Shown: positions 28,270 through 37,016 of the stretch, piece after piece
How the letters are laid out: each line of letters begins with the position of its first letter
Numbering within the stretch: position 1 is the first letter of the stretch
DNA from: Halomonas sp. BDJS001
GTDB lineage: Bacteria; Pseudomonadota; Gammaproteobacteria; Pseudomonadales; Halomonadaceae
Assembly: GCF_026104355.1 (NCBI RefSeq)
Contig: NZ_CP110535.1
Span: forward strand, 310,001-374,000
Direction: 5' to 3'
DNA: 64,000 bases
The notes under the pieces: generated by a model
Databases searched by the model: none
What the model saw: only the letters and a program-made list of their open reading frames with translations
What the model was told of the DNA's origin: nothing
Translations under genes and position numbers: made by a program

Positions 28270-29157
28270 TCACTGAAGCAGTTCGATAAGAATATCAGCA
28301 ACGTGTCGAACGACAGGATCCTTCTCATGGCGCAGATGCCATGCCAAGTGCAGGGTAAAGCCGGGTACCTGCACCGGGGGCGGTAGAGAGATCAGGGCTG
28401 TGAAGTCAGCTACGACACGGGAAGGCAGCATGGCGATCATATCGGATCCCTGCAGCAGCGCAGGCACCATCTGGAAGTTTGGTACCACCGCACCAACCCG
28501 ACGTGAGCTGCCTAGCCTGGCCAGCTCCGTATCCAGCGACGTCCGTGTTTCACCGCGCCCGGAGACGATGATGTGCGAGTATTTCAGCCAGGTATTCAGG
28601 TTGAAATCGGCGGCGGCAGGGTGTCCGGCGCGCATGGCGACGACATAGTGTTCAACGAACACTTCTTCACGATGCAATTTTTCCTCGACAGATGGGAAAA
28701 CGGAGATGGCGAGGTCTGTCGAACCGTCGATGAGTGCCTGGCGTGCGGCCTCGGCGCCATGCCAGGGCTGGATCACTATATCGACGCCAGGAGCTGAGCG
28801 CTGCAGTTCCTGCTGCAAGGGCGCGGTTACGAACACCGCCGGATAGTCTGCCATGGCGACCCGCACTTTTTTGCGTATTTCAGCCAGCGGCACCTTGGGT
28901 GGGTCAACAAGATTCACCACCTCCGCAAGTAGCGATTTCAGCGGCGCACGCAGCGCCTCGGCCTTTGGGGTTAGGCGCATTGTACCGCGGCCGCGCTCCA
29001 GCAACTCATCACGGAAGAGATAACGGCAGCGCTGCAGTGCGGCGGAGGCGGCAGGCTGTGACATACCCAGCTTATCGGCAGCATGACTGACGTGCGCCTC
29101 ATCCAGAAGCGCATCAAGGACAACGAGCAGGTTGAGGTCGAGAGAGCGAAGATTCAT
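28270..29157 (-). CDS. LysR family transcriptional regulator
   Basis: A 295-residue protein. The N-terminal helix-turn-helix reads LDLNLLVVLDALLDEAHVSHAADKLGMSQPAASAAL, followed by a substrate-binding domain (KKVRVAMADYPAVF). It resembles the NodD/NahR-like group that responds to aromatic or quinone-type inducers. It is divergent from the quinone reductase-like gene 95 bases away, with a palindrome between them, so it probably controls that gene and the carotenoid oxygenase. Confidence 0.9.
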   Translation of the reverse strand: MNLRSLDLNLLVVLDALLDEAHVSHAADKLGMSQPAASAALQRCRYLFRDELLERGRGTMRLTPKAEALRAPLKSLLAEVVNLVDPPKVPLAEIRKKVRVAMADYPAVFVTAPLQQELQRSAPGVDIVIQPWHGAEAARQALIDGSTDLAISVFPSVEEKLHREEVFVEHYVVAMRAGHPAAADFNLNTWLKYSHIIVSGRGETRTSLDTELARLGSSRRVGAVVPNFQMVPALLQGSDMIAMLPSRVVADFTALISLPPPVQVPGFTLHLAWHLRHEKDPVVRHVADILIELLQ

Positions 29158-29163
29158 GAAACA

Positions 29164-29182
29164 AATAATAGAACATATTATT
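29164..29182. promoter_or_regulatory. Palindrome between the lysR gene and the quinone reductase-like gene
   Basis: AATAATA-GAACA-TATTATT is a perfect 7-bp inverted repeat with a 5-bp centre, six bases upstream of the LysR start codon. Its position and symmetry suit a LysR operator used for autoregulation. Confidence 0.5.
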
Positions 29183-29252
29183 AATCGATTGGAGTAATTT
29201 TTGTCGTGGGTGCATCGTTTCCCTGCAGTTACCTAAAGGAGGCGAGACCCCC

Positions 29253-29849
29253 ATGACTAAGACGCTTATTCTTCTGTTCCACCCCGATCTTGCGCACTCG
29301 AAGGCCAATGCTGCGCTAGCTGCGGCAGCGGCCAAGCTACCCGCCGTGGAGCTCGTCGATATGCAAGCCATCTATCCCCGTGGCATCGATCTATCCAAAG
29401 ACGGCGAGCGCGAGGCCCGGCGGCTGCTTGAATGCGACCGTATCGTGCTGCAGTTCCCCATCCAGTGGTACTCCACGCCTCCGCTGCTGAAAGCCTGGCA
29501 GGATGCCGTGCTGACGAGGATGTTCTACATCGCCTACGAGTCTGAAGGGCGTATGTTGGAAGGCAAGCCGCTCATGGTGGCCGCAACGGCTGGCAATATA
29601 CCAGACGCCTACCGTCCCGGCGGGCGCAACATGTTCACAATGAATGCGCTTCTCGCCCCGCTGCAGGCCACTGCGCATCGCTGTGGCCTGCCCTGGGCCG
29701 AGCCTTTTGTTCTCTATCAGGCCAACAAGCTGTCAGCGGAAGCGCTTGATGCCGCTGCGATCGAGTATGCCGCCACACTCAAGCGCTGGATCGTAAGCAG
29801 TACAGCGCTCGGGGTGAAAGCGCTTGAGCCAAGGAGAGCAGCTCAATGA
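29253..29849 (+). CDS. NAD(P)H oxidoreductase (flavodoxin-like quinone reductase, KefF/MdaB type)
   Basis: A 198-residue flavodoxin-fold enzyme. The signature CDRIVLQFPIQWYSTPPLLKAWQDAVL is the FMN-binding loop of the NAD(P)H:quinone oxidoreductase 2 family, and the N-terminus reads TLILLFHPDLAHSKANAAL. It probably performs two-electron reduction of quinones. AAAGGAGG lies before the ATG. Its stop overlaps the next gene by four bases. Confidence 0.88.
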   Translation: MTKTLILLFHPDLAHSKANAALAAAAAKLPAVELVDMQAIYPRGIDLSKDGEREARRLLECDRIVLQFPIQWYSTPPLLKAWQDAVLTRMFYIAYESEGRMLEGKPLMVAATAGNIPDAYRPGGRNMFTMNALLAPLQATAHRCGLPWAEPFVLYQANKLSAEALDAAAIEYAATLKRWIVSSTALGVKALEPRRAAQ

Positions 29850-31305
29850 CTTACAGCAGACGCGATATACTGCGTATGGCAAGCGGCCTCGCGGCAAGCA
29901 CATTCGCAACCTCCATCCTGAGCTTCGAAGCGTTAGCCAAGAGTGGCAGCAGCCCCGGCCCCGTTCCAGGCTTTCTCGACGGGCATTTCCGCCCCGTTAA
30001 CAGGGAGACGACGGCCTTTGACCTGCCGGTACGCGGCGCCATCCCGCCCACTTTGTCAGGGCGCTACTTCCGCAATGGTCATAACCCGAAGGACGGCATC
30101 AATCCAGGCGCCTGGTTCTATGGTTCAGGCATGATCCACGGGTTACGCATCTCGGGCGGGCGCGCTGAGTGGTACCGCAATCGCTGGGTCAAAACGCAGC
30201 GCTGGAGGGGGAGCCGCTGTTTGTCGATCACGAGACGATCAACCTCCATGCGAGTGCAGCCGGTACCAGCGTGATCGCCCATGCGGGGCGTATTCTGGCC
30301 CTTCAAGAGGTCAACTTACCCTTCGAGATCACGCCTGAACTGGAAACGATCGGCGCCTACGATTTTGGCGGTGCTTTAAAGACTATGATGACTGCCCATC
30401 CCAAGATCTGCCCCCGCACAGGCGAGATGCTGTTCTTCGGCAATTCGCCTCTCCCGCCGTACTTGACCTACCACGTGGCGGATGCCTCGGGGCGGCTGGT
30501 ACATAGCGAGGTGATTGAAGGGCCAAATGGTTCTGTCATTCATGACTTCGCCATCACTGAGAACTATGTGATTTGGTTCGACCCCAACGTCGCGCTTGAT
30601 CTACATTCCGAGCTTGCTTTTCCCTATACGTGGCAGAGGGAGTACCGCGGCCGGATAGGCGTTATGCCGCGTGACCGCAGCAAAGGGGGAGTGCAATGGA
30701 TCGACGTTGATCCCTATTACATGCTGCACTTCTCCAATGCCTGGGAAGACGCAGATGGCCTCCTTGTGGTCGAGGGGCCGTTCTTTGACGAAGCCGCTTG
30801 GGGGAAAGCCTCAGCCTTTATCAATGGTACCGCGCCTCAGGGAGCCGCGCCTGTCAGTGGGGCTAAGCGCAGCCGTTGGACAATCGATCTGCAACAAGGA
30901 GCGGCGAGTGTTGGGCTGCTCGATGACCTTACGATTGAATTTCCTATGATTCATCCTGGCTTCACAGGGCGGCAAAACCGCTTCGCTTATGCGGTGGTTT
31001 TCCCTGACGCGGCGCGCGCCGGTTACGGTATCGTCAAATATGACATGGAGTACGATCGGCGCTGGGTGCTTGACCTTCCTGTAGGTGTGTATGCGGGTGA
31101 GCCCTGCTTCGTTCCCGACCCACAGGGTCGTGGCGAAGATGACGGATGGTTATTAACCTATGTCACTGACCTGCGTAGTAACGTAGCGGAGCTGTGGATC
31201 CTGGACGCAATACAGATCGGCGCGGGCCCTGTCGCTGCGATCGAACTGCCTGCCTGGGTGCCCGCCGGTGTGCATGGAGCGTGGATTGGCGATAATGAGG
31301 TCTAG
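29846..31305 (+). pseudogene. Carotenoid oxygenase family protein, split by a -1 frameshift
   Basis: The first part (29846 to about 30195) has a Tat-like signal (SRRDILRMASGLAAS) and the family start RGAIPPTLSGRYFRNGHNP, FYGSGMIHGLRISGGRAEWYRNRWVKT. The rest, in another frame (from about 30195 to 31305), begins ALEGEPLFVDHETINLHASAAGT. It keeps the iron-ligand histidines in AHPKICPRTGEM, HDFAITENYVIW, LHFSNAWED and VHGAWIGDN. Adding one base near 30195 joins them in the normal order. Family members cleave C=C bonds of carotenoids, stilbenes or lignin phenols. Either the gene is broken or the base call is wrong. Confidence 0.8.
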
Positions 31306-31416
31306 TCTTGGCAACTTATGGGCTGGGATCACTAGACCAAAGTCAGTCCGTTTTTCGGAGAGTCAATATATCCTCTAAAAAGCGTGCTTGGTTAGCCCTT
31401 TTCAACCCACAGGCAC

Positions 31417-31439
31417 AAAAAAAGCACCTGAAGGTGCTT
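31417..31439 (-). terminator. Intrinsic terminator of ssrA
   Basis: On the minus strand AAGCACCT-TC-AGGTGCTT is followed by a run of T. It lies 17 bases after the mature 3' end of tmRNA. Confidence 0.85.
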
Positions 31440-31455
31440 GATTTGTAGGGGTGTC

Positions 31456-31835
31456 TGGTGGAGGCGGCGGGAATTGAACCCGCGTCCGCCAGCACGCGCC
31501 TATTGGCTCTACATGCTTAGATTCCGTCATTTAGTTTAGCGCGACTGACTCCGACGGTCAGGATTCAGCCACGCGAGTCTTCTAAAGTTTAGCGCTTGGC
31601 GAGAAGACACCACCAAACGCGATCCTATCAGCTTTAGCTCGTATCCCCTCAGCGATGAATAGGCACATCACCTTGGGGCCAGACAAGAAGCTAACAGTGT
31701 TTAAGCTGCTAGCGCGCCTTGAGCGTAGTTTTCGTCATTTGCGACTATTTTTCGTGATGTGGGATTTACGAGATACATCACGCTCTCGGCATGCACCGCA
31801 AGGGTTGTCACCGGCGTCGAAACCATGTCGCCCCC
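31456..31835 (-). ncRNA. ssrA: Transfer-messenger RNA (tmRNA)
   Basis: About 380 nt on the minus strand. The 5' end GGGGGCG pairs with CGCCTCC next to the encoded CCA at 31456, giving a seven-pair acceptor stem with one G-U. The T-arm GCGGGTTCAATTCCCGC is normal. The open frame runs from the resume codon at 31742 to TAA at 31703-31701 and encodes ANDENYAQGALAA. With SmpB it releases stalled ribosomes and tags the unfinished protein for proteolysis. smpB lies immediately upstream on the same strand. Confidence 0.97.
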
Positions 31836-31850
31836 TTATTTCAGGTGAGC

Positions 31851-31879
31851 ATTCTAACGTGCTCACATCTGATTGACCA
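31851..31879 (-). promoter_or_regulatory. Sigma70-like promoter of ssrA, with an inverted repeat across the -10
   Basis: Minus-strand TGGTCA (31879-31874), 17 bases, then TAGAAT (31856-31851), 15 bases before the mature tmRNA 5' end. GTGAGCA/TGCTCAC (31845-31866) is a 7-bp inverted repeat overlapping the -10 element and lying just after the smpB stop; it could serve as the smpB 3' hairpin as well. Confidence 0.55.
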
Positions 31880-31880
31880 G

Positions 31881-32372
31881 TTATGCCTTATTATGTTCCC
31901 GCATAATTCGACCTTTTTGACGGCTCCAGTCACGATCTTTTTCGGTCGCGCGTTTGTCATGCAGCTGTTTACCGGTCACCAGTGCCAGTTCGCACTTCAC
32001 TTTATTGCGCTTCCAGTAGAGCTTAAGGGGCACGCAGGTGTGGCCCTTGTCCTGGGTGATCGAAAAGATTTTGGCGATCTCTTTACGATGCAGCAGCAGT
32101 TTGCGGGTGCGGGTCGGGTCAGCAATCTCGTGGGTGCTGGCCGTATTGAGCGGCATGATATGACTACCTAGCAGGAACGCTTCGCCGTTACGAACCAGAA
32201 TGTAGGTATCGGTGAGCTGAGCTTTGCCCGCGCGCAGGCTTTTCACTTCCCAGCCTGCCAGCGCCAGGCCCGCTTCGAAGGTTTCGTCGATGTGGTACTC
32301 AAACCGTGCCTTCTTGTTCTGGGCAATAACGCTGCTACCTGGGCCCTTACTGTTACCTTTCTTAGTGGCCAT
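31881..32372 (-). CDS. smpB: SsrA-binding protein SmpB
   Basis: A 163-residue protein with the SmpB OB-fold signature [37 protein letters not shown] split over two strands, then KLLLHRKEI and the basic C-terminal tail [15 protein letters not shown] that enters the mRNA channel. It binds tmRNA and brings it to stalled ribosomes. It lies directly upstream of ssrA on the same strand and is divergent from ratA. Confidence 0.97.
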   Translation of the reverse strand: MATKKGNSKGPGSSVIAQNKKARFEYHIDETFEAGLALAGWEVKSLRAGKAQLTDTYILVRNGEAFLLGSHIMPLNTASTHEIADPTRTRKLLLHRKEIAKIFSITQDKGHTCVPLKLYWKRNKVKCELALVTGKQLHDKRATEKDRDWSRQKGRIMREHNKA

Positions 32373-32497
32373 GGAACCTCATAATTAATCTGTCAGTGGC
32401 TTCCCCTTCGTTATTTGGGGAGGCGTGATACCATTTAGGGTCTGAAAAATGTTTCCCATGATACGCTTTGGGCACTGTGAAGTCAGCGGAGAGGTCA

Positions 32498-32932
32498 ATG
32501 CCAACCGTCAATCGTTCCGCCTTAGTGCGGCACACCCCCCAGAAAATGTTCGACCTGGTCAACGACTTCGAACGCTACCCGGAATTTTTGCCAGGTTGCC
32601 GTCAGGCGCGTCTGCTTGAGCATGATGATGTGCATCTGATCGGCGAAATGACCCTGGGTCGCGCCGGTGTCGAACAAACCATTACCACGCGCAACGAACT
32701 TTTTGCGCCGGAACGTATTGAGCTGTCGCTGGTAAAAGGGCCTTTTAAACGGCTAAAAGGTCGCTGGCTATTTATCCCCATGGGAGAGGACGCCTGCAAA
32801 GTGAGCCTTGAGATGGAGTTTGAGTTCGCCAACCGGTTGCTTGGTATGGCGTTCGGAAAACTCTTTCAGCAAATCGCTGGCCAGCTAGTCGATGCTTTCA
32901 CCAAGCGCGCAAACGAGCTGTATGGGCGCTGA
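32498..32932 (+). CDS. ratA: RatA/COQ10-type START-domain protein
   Basis: A 144-residue START-like domain (RSALVRHTPQKMFDLVNDFERYPEFLPGC). Members are annotated as the RatA ribosome association toxin in E. coli and as the ubiquinone-binding COQ10 family; the latter role is equally likely. The ATG at 32498 has GGAGAGG before it. The gene overlaps rnfH by 11 bases, the usual ratA-rnfH pair divergent from smpB. Confidence 0.9.
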   Translation: MPTVNRSALVRHTPQKMFDLVNDFERYPEFLPGCRQARLLEHDDVHLIGEMTLGRAGVEQTITTRNELFAPERIELSLVKGPFKRLKGRWLFIPMGEDACKVSLEMEFEFANRLLGMAFGKLFQQIAGQLVDAFTKRANELYGR

Positions 32933-33239
32933 AGCGCTTACAGTTGAGGTCGCCTTTGCGTTGCCTTTTAAACAGCGCATAGTGGCGCTACGCGTCCCTG
33001 AGGGCACTACCGCACGACAGGCTGTTGCCTTGGCCGATTTGCCCAAGCATTTTCCTGAGGTGCCCGGCGATACGTTTGCTGAAGCACCGCTAGGCATCTT
33101 CGGTAAAGCGATCCGCGAACCTGATACCCATCTATTACGCGACGGGGATCGGGTCGAAATCTACCGCCCGTTAGCGATCGACCCCAAGGCCGCTCGCCTG
33201 GAACGCGCTAAGCGCCAAGCGAGCGACCCGAAGCGTTAA
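32922..33239 (+). CDS. rnfH: RnfH family ubiquitin-like protein
   Basis: A 105-residue protein with the RnfH/UPF0125 pattern VEVAFALPFKQRIVALRVPEGTTARQAV, then LGIFGKAI, DGDRVEIYRPLAIDPKAARLERAK. It has a beta-grasp fold; its molecular role is not settled. The start overlaps the end of ratA, and its stop overlaps the convergent bamE by four bases. Confidence 0.92.
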   Translation: MGAEALTVEVAFALPFKQRIVALRVPEGTTARQAVALADLPKHFPEVPGDTFAEAPLGIFGKAIREPDTHLLRDGDRVEIYRPLAIDPKAARLERAKRQASDPKR

Positions 33240-33694
33240 GGCTGTTGAACAGGCTGCGTGCCCTCGGGCGGTCGCGTCTGGGTGCTCTCTTCAGGGAGCG
33301 CATCCATTGGGTCAACCCCTTCCGTTGCAGGCCCCATGCCGCTCTCACCTTCAAGTGGCAGTGGTTTGGATAGATCGCCTTCTTGCTCAATGTTCGCTAG
33401 GCGCCCCTGGCGGTCAAAGGTGAGTGTTACGCGTCGCTGCTCTACATCGCCATACGCCTTATCTAAACGAAATACATAATCCCACTGGCTGGCGTCAAAG
33501 GGCGCTTCCAGCAGCGGTCTGCCCATCACATAAGTCACCTGCTCTTGGGTCATGCCTGGCTGAAGCTGGCTAACCATCTCCTGGGTGACCAGGTTGCCTT
33601 GGGGGATATCGCGCTTGTACACGCCTACGTAGCTACAGCCGCTAATGACAGTAAGGGCAACGGAGAGCGTGATGATTTGAGTCAATTTTTGCAT
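33236..33694 (-). CDS. bamE: Outer membrane protein assembly factor BamE
   Basis: A 152-residue lipoprotein. The signal ends in the lipobox VISGC. The SmpA/OmlA domain follows: YKRDIPQGNLVTQEMVSQLQPGMTQEQVTYVMGRPLL and WDYVFRL. It is a subunit of the BAM complex that inserts beta-barrel proteins into the outer membrane. The C-terminal 40 residues are a Pro/Glu-rich tail not found in all homologues. It is divergent from fur, the common arrangement. Confidence 0.95.
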   Translation of the reverse strand: MQKLTQIITLSVALTVISGCSYVGVYKRDIPQGNLVTQEMVSQLQPGMTQEQVTYVMGRPLLEAPFDASQWDYVFRLDKAYGDVEQRRVTLTFDRQGRLANIEQEGDLSKPLPLEGESGMGPATEGVDPMDALPEESTQTRPPEGTQPVQQP

Positions 33695-33766
33695 TTGGGC
33701 CTATTCTTCACTATCGTGGTTTCGGTTGATCATACCCGACCTAACCAGTTACTGCGAAGAGCGACC

Positions 33767-34219
33767 ATGGCCGATCAGAACCATGAATTGCGCAAAGCCG
33801 GTCTGAAAGTGACCCTGCCGCGCGTCAAGATACTTCAAATTCTCGAAAATGTTTCGGGTCAGCACCACCTTAGCGCGGAAGAAGTGTACAAAACACTGAT
33901 TGACGCGGGCGAAGATGTTGGCTTGGCAACCGTATACCGCGTATTGACTCAGTTCGAGTCGGCGGGTTTGGTCATTCGTCATAATTTTGACGGAGGACAT
34001 GCGGTATTCGAGATGACCCAAGAGGATCACCATGACCACATGGTGTGCCTTGAAAGCGGTGAAATCATTGAATTTGTTGATGAGATCATCGAGCGACGTC
34101 AGCAAGAAATTGCTGAAGAGCACGGCTACGAACTAGTGGATCATGCCCTGGTGTTATATGTGCGCCCGCGCGGTTCCGACGTAACGCGCCAGGACAGTGG
34201 GCCGACGAACAAGAAATAA
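33767..34219 (+). CDS. fur: Ferric uptake regulator Fur
   Basis: A 150-residue metal-sensing repressor. It has the winged helix LRKAGLKVTLPRVKILQIL with YRVLTQFESAGLV, then the metal-site HHDHMVCLESGEIIEF. The second Cys of the CxxC pair found in E. coli Fur is Ser here (CLES), so the structural zinc site may be absent, as in Pseudomonas-type Fur. The ATG at 33767 is chosen from the family N-terminus; the frame stays open upstream into the divergent bamE gene. Confidence 0.95.
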   Translation: MADQNHELRKAGLKVTLPRVKILQILENVSGQHHLSAEEVYKTLIDAGEDVGLATVYRVLTQFESAGLVIRHNFDGGHAVFEMTQEDHHDHMVCLESGEIIEFVDEIIERRQQEIAEEHGYELVDHALVLYVRPRGSDVTRQDSGPTNKK

Positions 34220-34268
34220 CGTTCTCAGGTCGCTGCTAGTCGAAAACGCTAGTCGCTGTTTGAAATGT

Positions 34269-34332
34269 AAGCGCCCCTCATCTACTGGGCCGAATTCGCT
34301 TAGTGCATTCGGCCAGTGGGTTAGGGGCGTTT
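34269..34332. terminator. Large bidirectional hairpin between fur and recN
   Basis: AAGCGCCCCT (34269-34278) pairs with AGGGGCGTTT (34323-34332), with an inner arm near ACTGGGCCGAAT and ATTCGGCCAGT. It separates two convergent genes and ends at the recN stop codon. Confidence 0.7.
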
Positions 34333-36005
34333 CAATGTGGCGGGCGCTGACTAGCGTGGAGCATCTCGCGCGCATGGGCGAGGGTTTGGTCAGAAAGCTT
34401 CACACCCCCTAGCATGCGCGCCAGTTCGCTGATGCGTCCTTGCTCATCAAGTAGTGCCATCTGAGTTAGCGTAGTGTCGCGCTTCGCCTGTTTCGCGATA
34501 TGCAGATGCTGGTGGGCCTGTGCCGCCACCTGAGGCAGGTGTGTCACGGTCATGACCTGACCGTTTTCGCCCAGTTTGCGCAGCAGTTGGCCAACGATCT
34601 CTGCGGTGGCGCCCGAGATACCCACATCTACTTCGTCAAATACCAGGCTGGGCACCGTTGAGTGGGTCGCTGCGACGACTTGAATGGCCAGACTGATCCG
34701 CGACAATTCGCCGCCGGAGGCGACCTTGGTCAATGGGCGCGCGGGCTGGCCAGGGTTGGCGCTAATCAAAAACTGCACGCGGTCAAGGCCTTCAGGGGAG
34801 GGGGCGTCCTTGGCAGTGACCTCCACTTCAAAACGAGCTTTGCCCATGGCCAAGAAGCCCAACTGCTGCTGCACCTCTTTGCCCAAGCGAAGCGCGGCTT
34901 TTTGACGGCTCTCGGTGAGTTTTTTTGCCTCTTGGCGGTACGCTTCACGTAACTCGACGACCCGTGCACTAAGGGCCTCCAGGTCATTGCCACCCTCTTC
35001 GAGCTGAGCGACTTCACGCTGCAGATCCGCATGCAGGGCGTATAGCTCTTCAGGAGCAATGTGATGCTTGCGGGCGATGCGATGGACGTCACTCATGCGC
35101 TCTTCCACCCAGGCGAGCCGTTCAGGGTCTAATTCGGTAGTGCTGGCGAGGCGGTTGAGTTCGCTGGCAGCCTCTTCCACTTGAATGCGCGCATCGCTCA
35201 GCATGGCCAGAGTATTGGCCAGGGTGCCTTTATCACTGCCTGGCAGCGCGCTTAGGTGGGCGAACGCTTGATTGAGCAAAGAGAGTGCGCCGCCCTCGTC
35301 GCTGGCGCAGCAGTCGGCGGCAAACTGGGTTTCGCGTAGGGTCTCCTCCGCATGCGCCAGGCTGTGCTGCTCTTCCTCTAACGTGGCTAGCTCACCCTCC
35401 GCTAAACCGAGCTGATCCAGCTCCTCTACCTGGTAGCGCAGCAGCTGCCGTTTGGCCTCTACTTCACTGCCCTCTTCACTCAGCTTCTTCAACTGACGGC
35501 GCGCATTGCGCCACTCGCGGAAGGTATCGGCTAATTGAGCGGTGGCACCGCTTAAGCCTGCATAATCGTCTAACAGGGCGAGATGGGTCTCTTCGCGCAT
35601 CAGCGCGTGATGGGCATGCTGGCCATGAATCTGAATCAGCTGCTCGCCGAGAGATTTGAGGTCGGAGATCGTCGCGGGTTGGCCGTTGATCCACGCCTTG
35701 GAGCGGCCATTGGCGGTGACCACGCGGCGCAGCAAGCACTCCTCTGTCGGCAGTTCCCGGGCCGTTAGCCACTCGACGGCGGCGGGCAGGTGCTGAATGT
35801 CAAAACGTGCGGAGAGATCGGTACGCTCGCGGCCATGGCGCACGCTGCCAGCGTCGGCGCGCTCGCCCAGGCAAAGCCCAAGGGCGCCTAATAGAATCGA
35901 CTTGCCCGCCCCGGTTTCTCCGGTAATCGCGGTCATGCCGCCGGACAAGTCGAGTTCCAGGTGATCGACAATGGCGAAATCTTGAATAGCTAGCTGAGTA
36001 AGCAT
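34332..36005 (-). CDS. recN: DNA repair protein RecN
   Basis: A 557-residue SMC-like ATPase. Walker A is ITGETGAGKSILL near the N-terminus, a long coiled-coil middle follows, and the C-terminal part has the signature VASGGELSRISLAIQV and Walker B LVFDEVDVGISG. RecN helps join broken DNA ends in recombinational repair. A LexA-box-like site lies 50 bases before the start, in agreement with SOS control known in other Proteobacteria. Confidence 0.96.
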   Translation of the reverse strand: MLTQLAIQDFAIVDHLELDLSGGMTAITGETGAGKSILLGALGLCLGERADAGSVRHGRERTDLSARFDIQHLPAAVEWLTARELPTEECLLRRVVTANGRSKAWINGQPATISDLKSLGEQLIQIHGQHAHHALMREETHLALLDDYAGLSGATAQLADTFREWRNARRQLKKLSEEGSEVEAKRQLLRYQVEELDQLGLAEGELATLEEEQHSLAHAEETLRETQFAADCCASDEGGALSLLNQAFAHLSALPGSDKGTLANTLAMLSDARIQVEEAASELNRLASTTELDPERLAWVEERMSDVHRIARKHHIAPEELYALHADLQREVAQLEEGGNDLEALSARVVELREAYRQEAKKLTESRQKAALRLGKEVQQQLGFLAMGKARFEVEVTAKDAPSPEGLDRVQFLISANPGQPARPLTKVASGGELSRISLAIQVVAATHSTVPSLVFDEVDVGISGATAEIVGQLLRKLGENGQVMTVTHLPQVAAQAHQHLHIAKQAKRDTTLTQMALLDEQGRISELARMLGGVKLSDQTLAHAREMLHASQRPPH

Positions 36006-36054
36006 GGCGCCTCCCGAGGCGGTTCAGCACAGAAGCTGGATACTTATCCAATAG

Positions 36055-36070
36055 TTGTTGATTTATACAG
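36055..36070 (-). promoter_or_regulatory. LexA (SOS) box candidate upstream of recN
   Basis: Minus-strand CTGTATAAATCAACAA fits the CTGT-N8-ACAG layout with one mismatch at the last base and contains the TATAAAT of a likely -10 element, so LexA would block transcription. Distance to the recN start is 50 bases. Confidence 0.6.
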
Positions 36071-36097
36071 TAGTTAATAACTCACTTCAATGCACCT

Positions 36098-36125
36098 CTT
36101 GAGATGGAATTTATGGCCCCCATAT
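36098..36125 (+). promoter_or_regulatory. Heat-shock (sigma32) promoter of grpE
   Basis: CTTGAGA, 13 bases, then CCCCATAT. The -10 matches the sigma32 consensus CCCCATnT completely and the -35 differs from CTTGAAA at one base. It lies about 90 bases upstream of the grpE ATG. Confidence 0.75.
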
Positions 36126-36216
36126 AGCGTGCATAGATAGTTAAAGCGAGTGATTTTGAAGCTTACTTCTTCGCGCGCCGCCAGCATGGCCGCGCCCTAC
36201 TTTTTAGGAGCAAAAC

Positions 36217-36858
36217 ATGGCGAAAGAACCGCAAACTCCGTTGGATGACGAACTCACACGCCACGAGCATGAAGCCGAGGGCGCTGAACAAGCGGCTGAG
36301 AAAGTGGCGGAAGAGCGCTTGATGGAAGGCGAGCTGGAAGGGCTGATCAATGACGAAGAGCCGCTGGAAGGCAGTTCCGATAACCCTGAAGCGGAAATGC
36401 TGGCTGCCCAGGTAGAGGAGTTAGAGCAGAGCTTGGCCGACGCCAAAGACCAAGCCCTGCGCGCCGCCGCTGAAGCGCAAAACGTGCGCCGCCGTGCCGA
36501 GCAGGAAGCGGAAAAGGCGCGCAAGTTTGCCCTGGAGAAGTTCGTTAAAGAGCTGCTTCCCGTGGTGGATAGCTTGGAAAAGGCTCTTGAAACCATGGAA
36601 GAGGGGGCATCGGAAGTTCACCGCGAAGGTGTCTCCATGACCTTGAAAATGCAGCTGGATGTGCTCAATAAGTTCGGCGTTGAAAGCATTGAGCCACACG
36701 GTGAACCCTTCGACCCGCAGGTACACGAAGCCATGACCATGGTGCCTAACCCGGATCTCGATCCGAACACCGTGATGGATGTTATGCAGAAAGGCTATTT
36801 GCTCAATGGCCGCCTGGTGCGTCCGGCGATGGTCGTCGTCAGCAAAAAAGCCGATTAA
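36217..36858 (+). CDS. grpE: Nucleotide exchange factor GrpE
   Basis: A 213-residue protein. The N-terminal third is acidic and predicted coiled coil (Glu-rich up to about residue 85), and the conserved beta-wing region reads [46 protein letters not shown]. It releases ADP from DnaK. TTTTTAGGAGC precedes the ATG. It has its own sigma32-like promoter. Confidence 0.96.
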   Translation: MAKEPQTPLDDELTRHEHEAEGAEQAAEKVAEERLMEGELEGLINDEEPLEGSSDNPEAEMLAAQVEELEQSLADAKDQALRAAAEAQNVRRRAEQEAEKARKFALEKFVKELLPVVDSLEKALETMEEGASEVHREGVSMTLKMQLDVLNKFGVESIEPHGEPFDPQVHEAMTMVPNPDLDPNTVMDVMQKGYLLNGRLVRPAMVVVSKKAD

Positions 36859-36903
36859 GCCACTGGCGGCACAGAGTGTGAAATAAGAGTGTGAAAAAAA
36901 GCC

Positions 36904-36931
36904 CTTGAAATGTCAGCGGCGGCCCCCAAAT
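36904..36931 (+). promoter_or_regulatory. Heat-shock (sigma32) promoter of dnaK
   Basis: CTTGAAA matches the sigma32 -35 exactly; 13 bases later CCCCAAAT matches the -10 consensus with one mismatch. It lies about 85 bases before dnaK, giving dnaK transcription independent of grpE. Confidence 0.75.
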
Positions 36932-37016
36932 AAAGGGCAACCCCGCGGGGAAGCCCGCAGACAAGCTTTAAAGACTAAATTTTCAGTTTTGTAACAACCG
37001 AATTCGAGGTATTGCT

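Noticed and set aside
28000-31455. Integrative element at the 3' end of ssrA
   Set aside because: tmRNA ends are frequent integration sites, but no integrase and no repeated ssrA end were found in the window.
32498-33239. ratA-rnfH as a true toxin-antitoxin pair
   Set aside because: This is the conserved housekeeping pair next to smpB; the toxin label comes from overexpression in E. coli, and RnfH is not a proven antitoxin.
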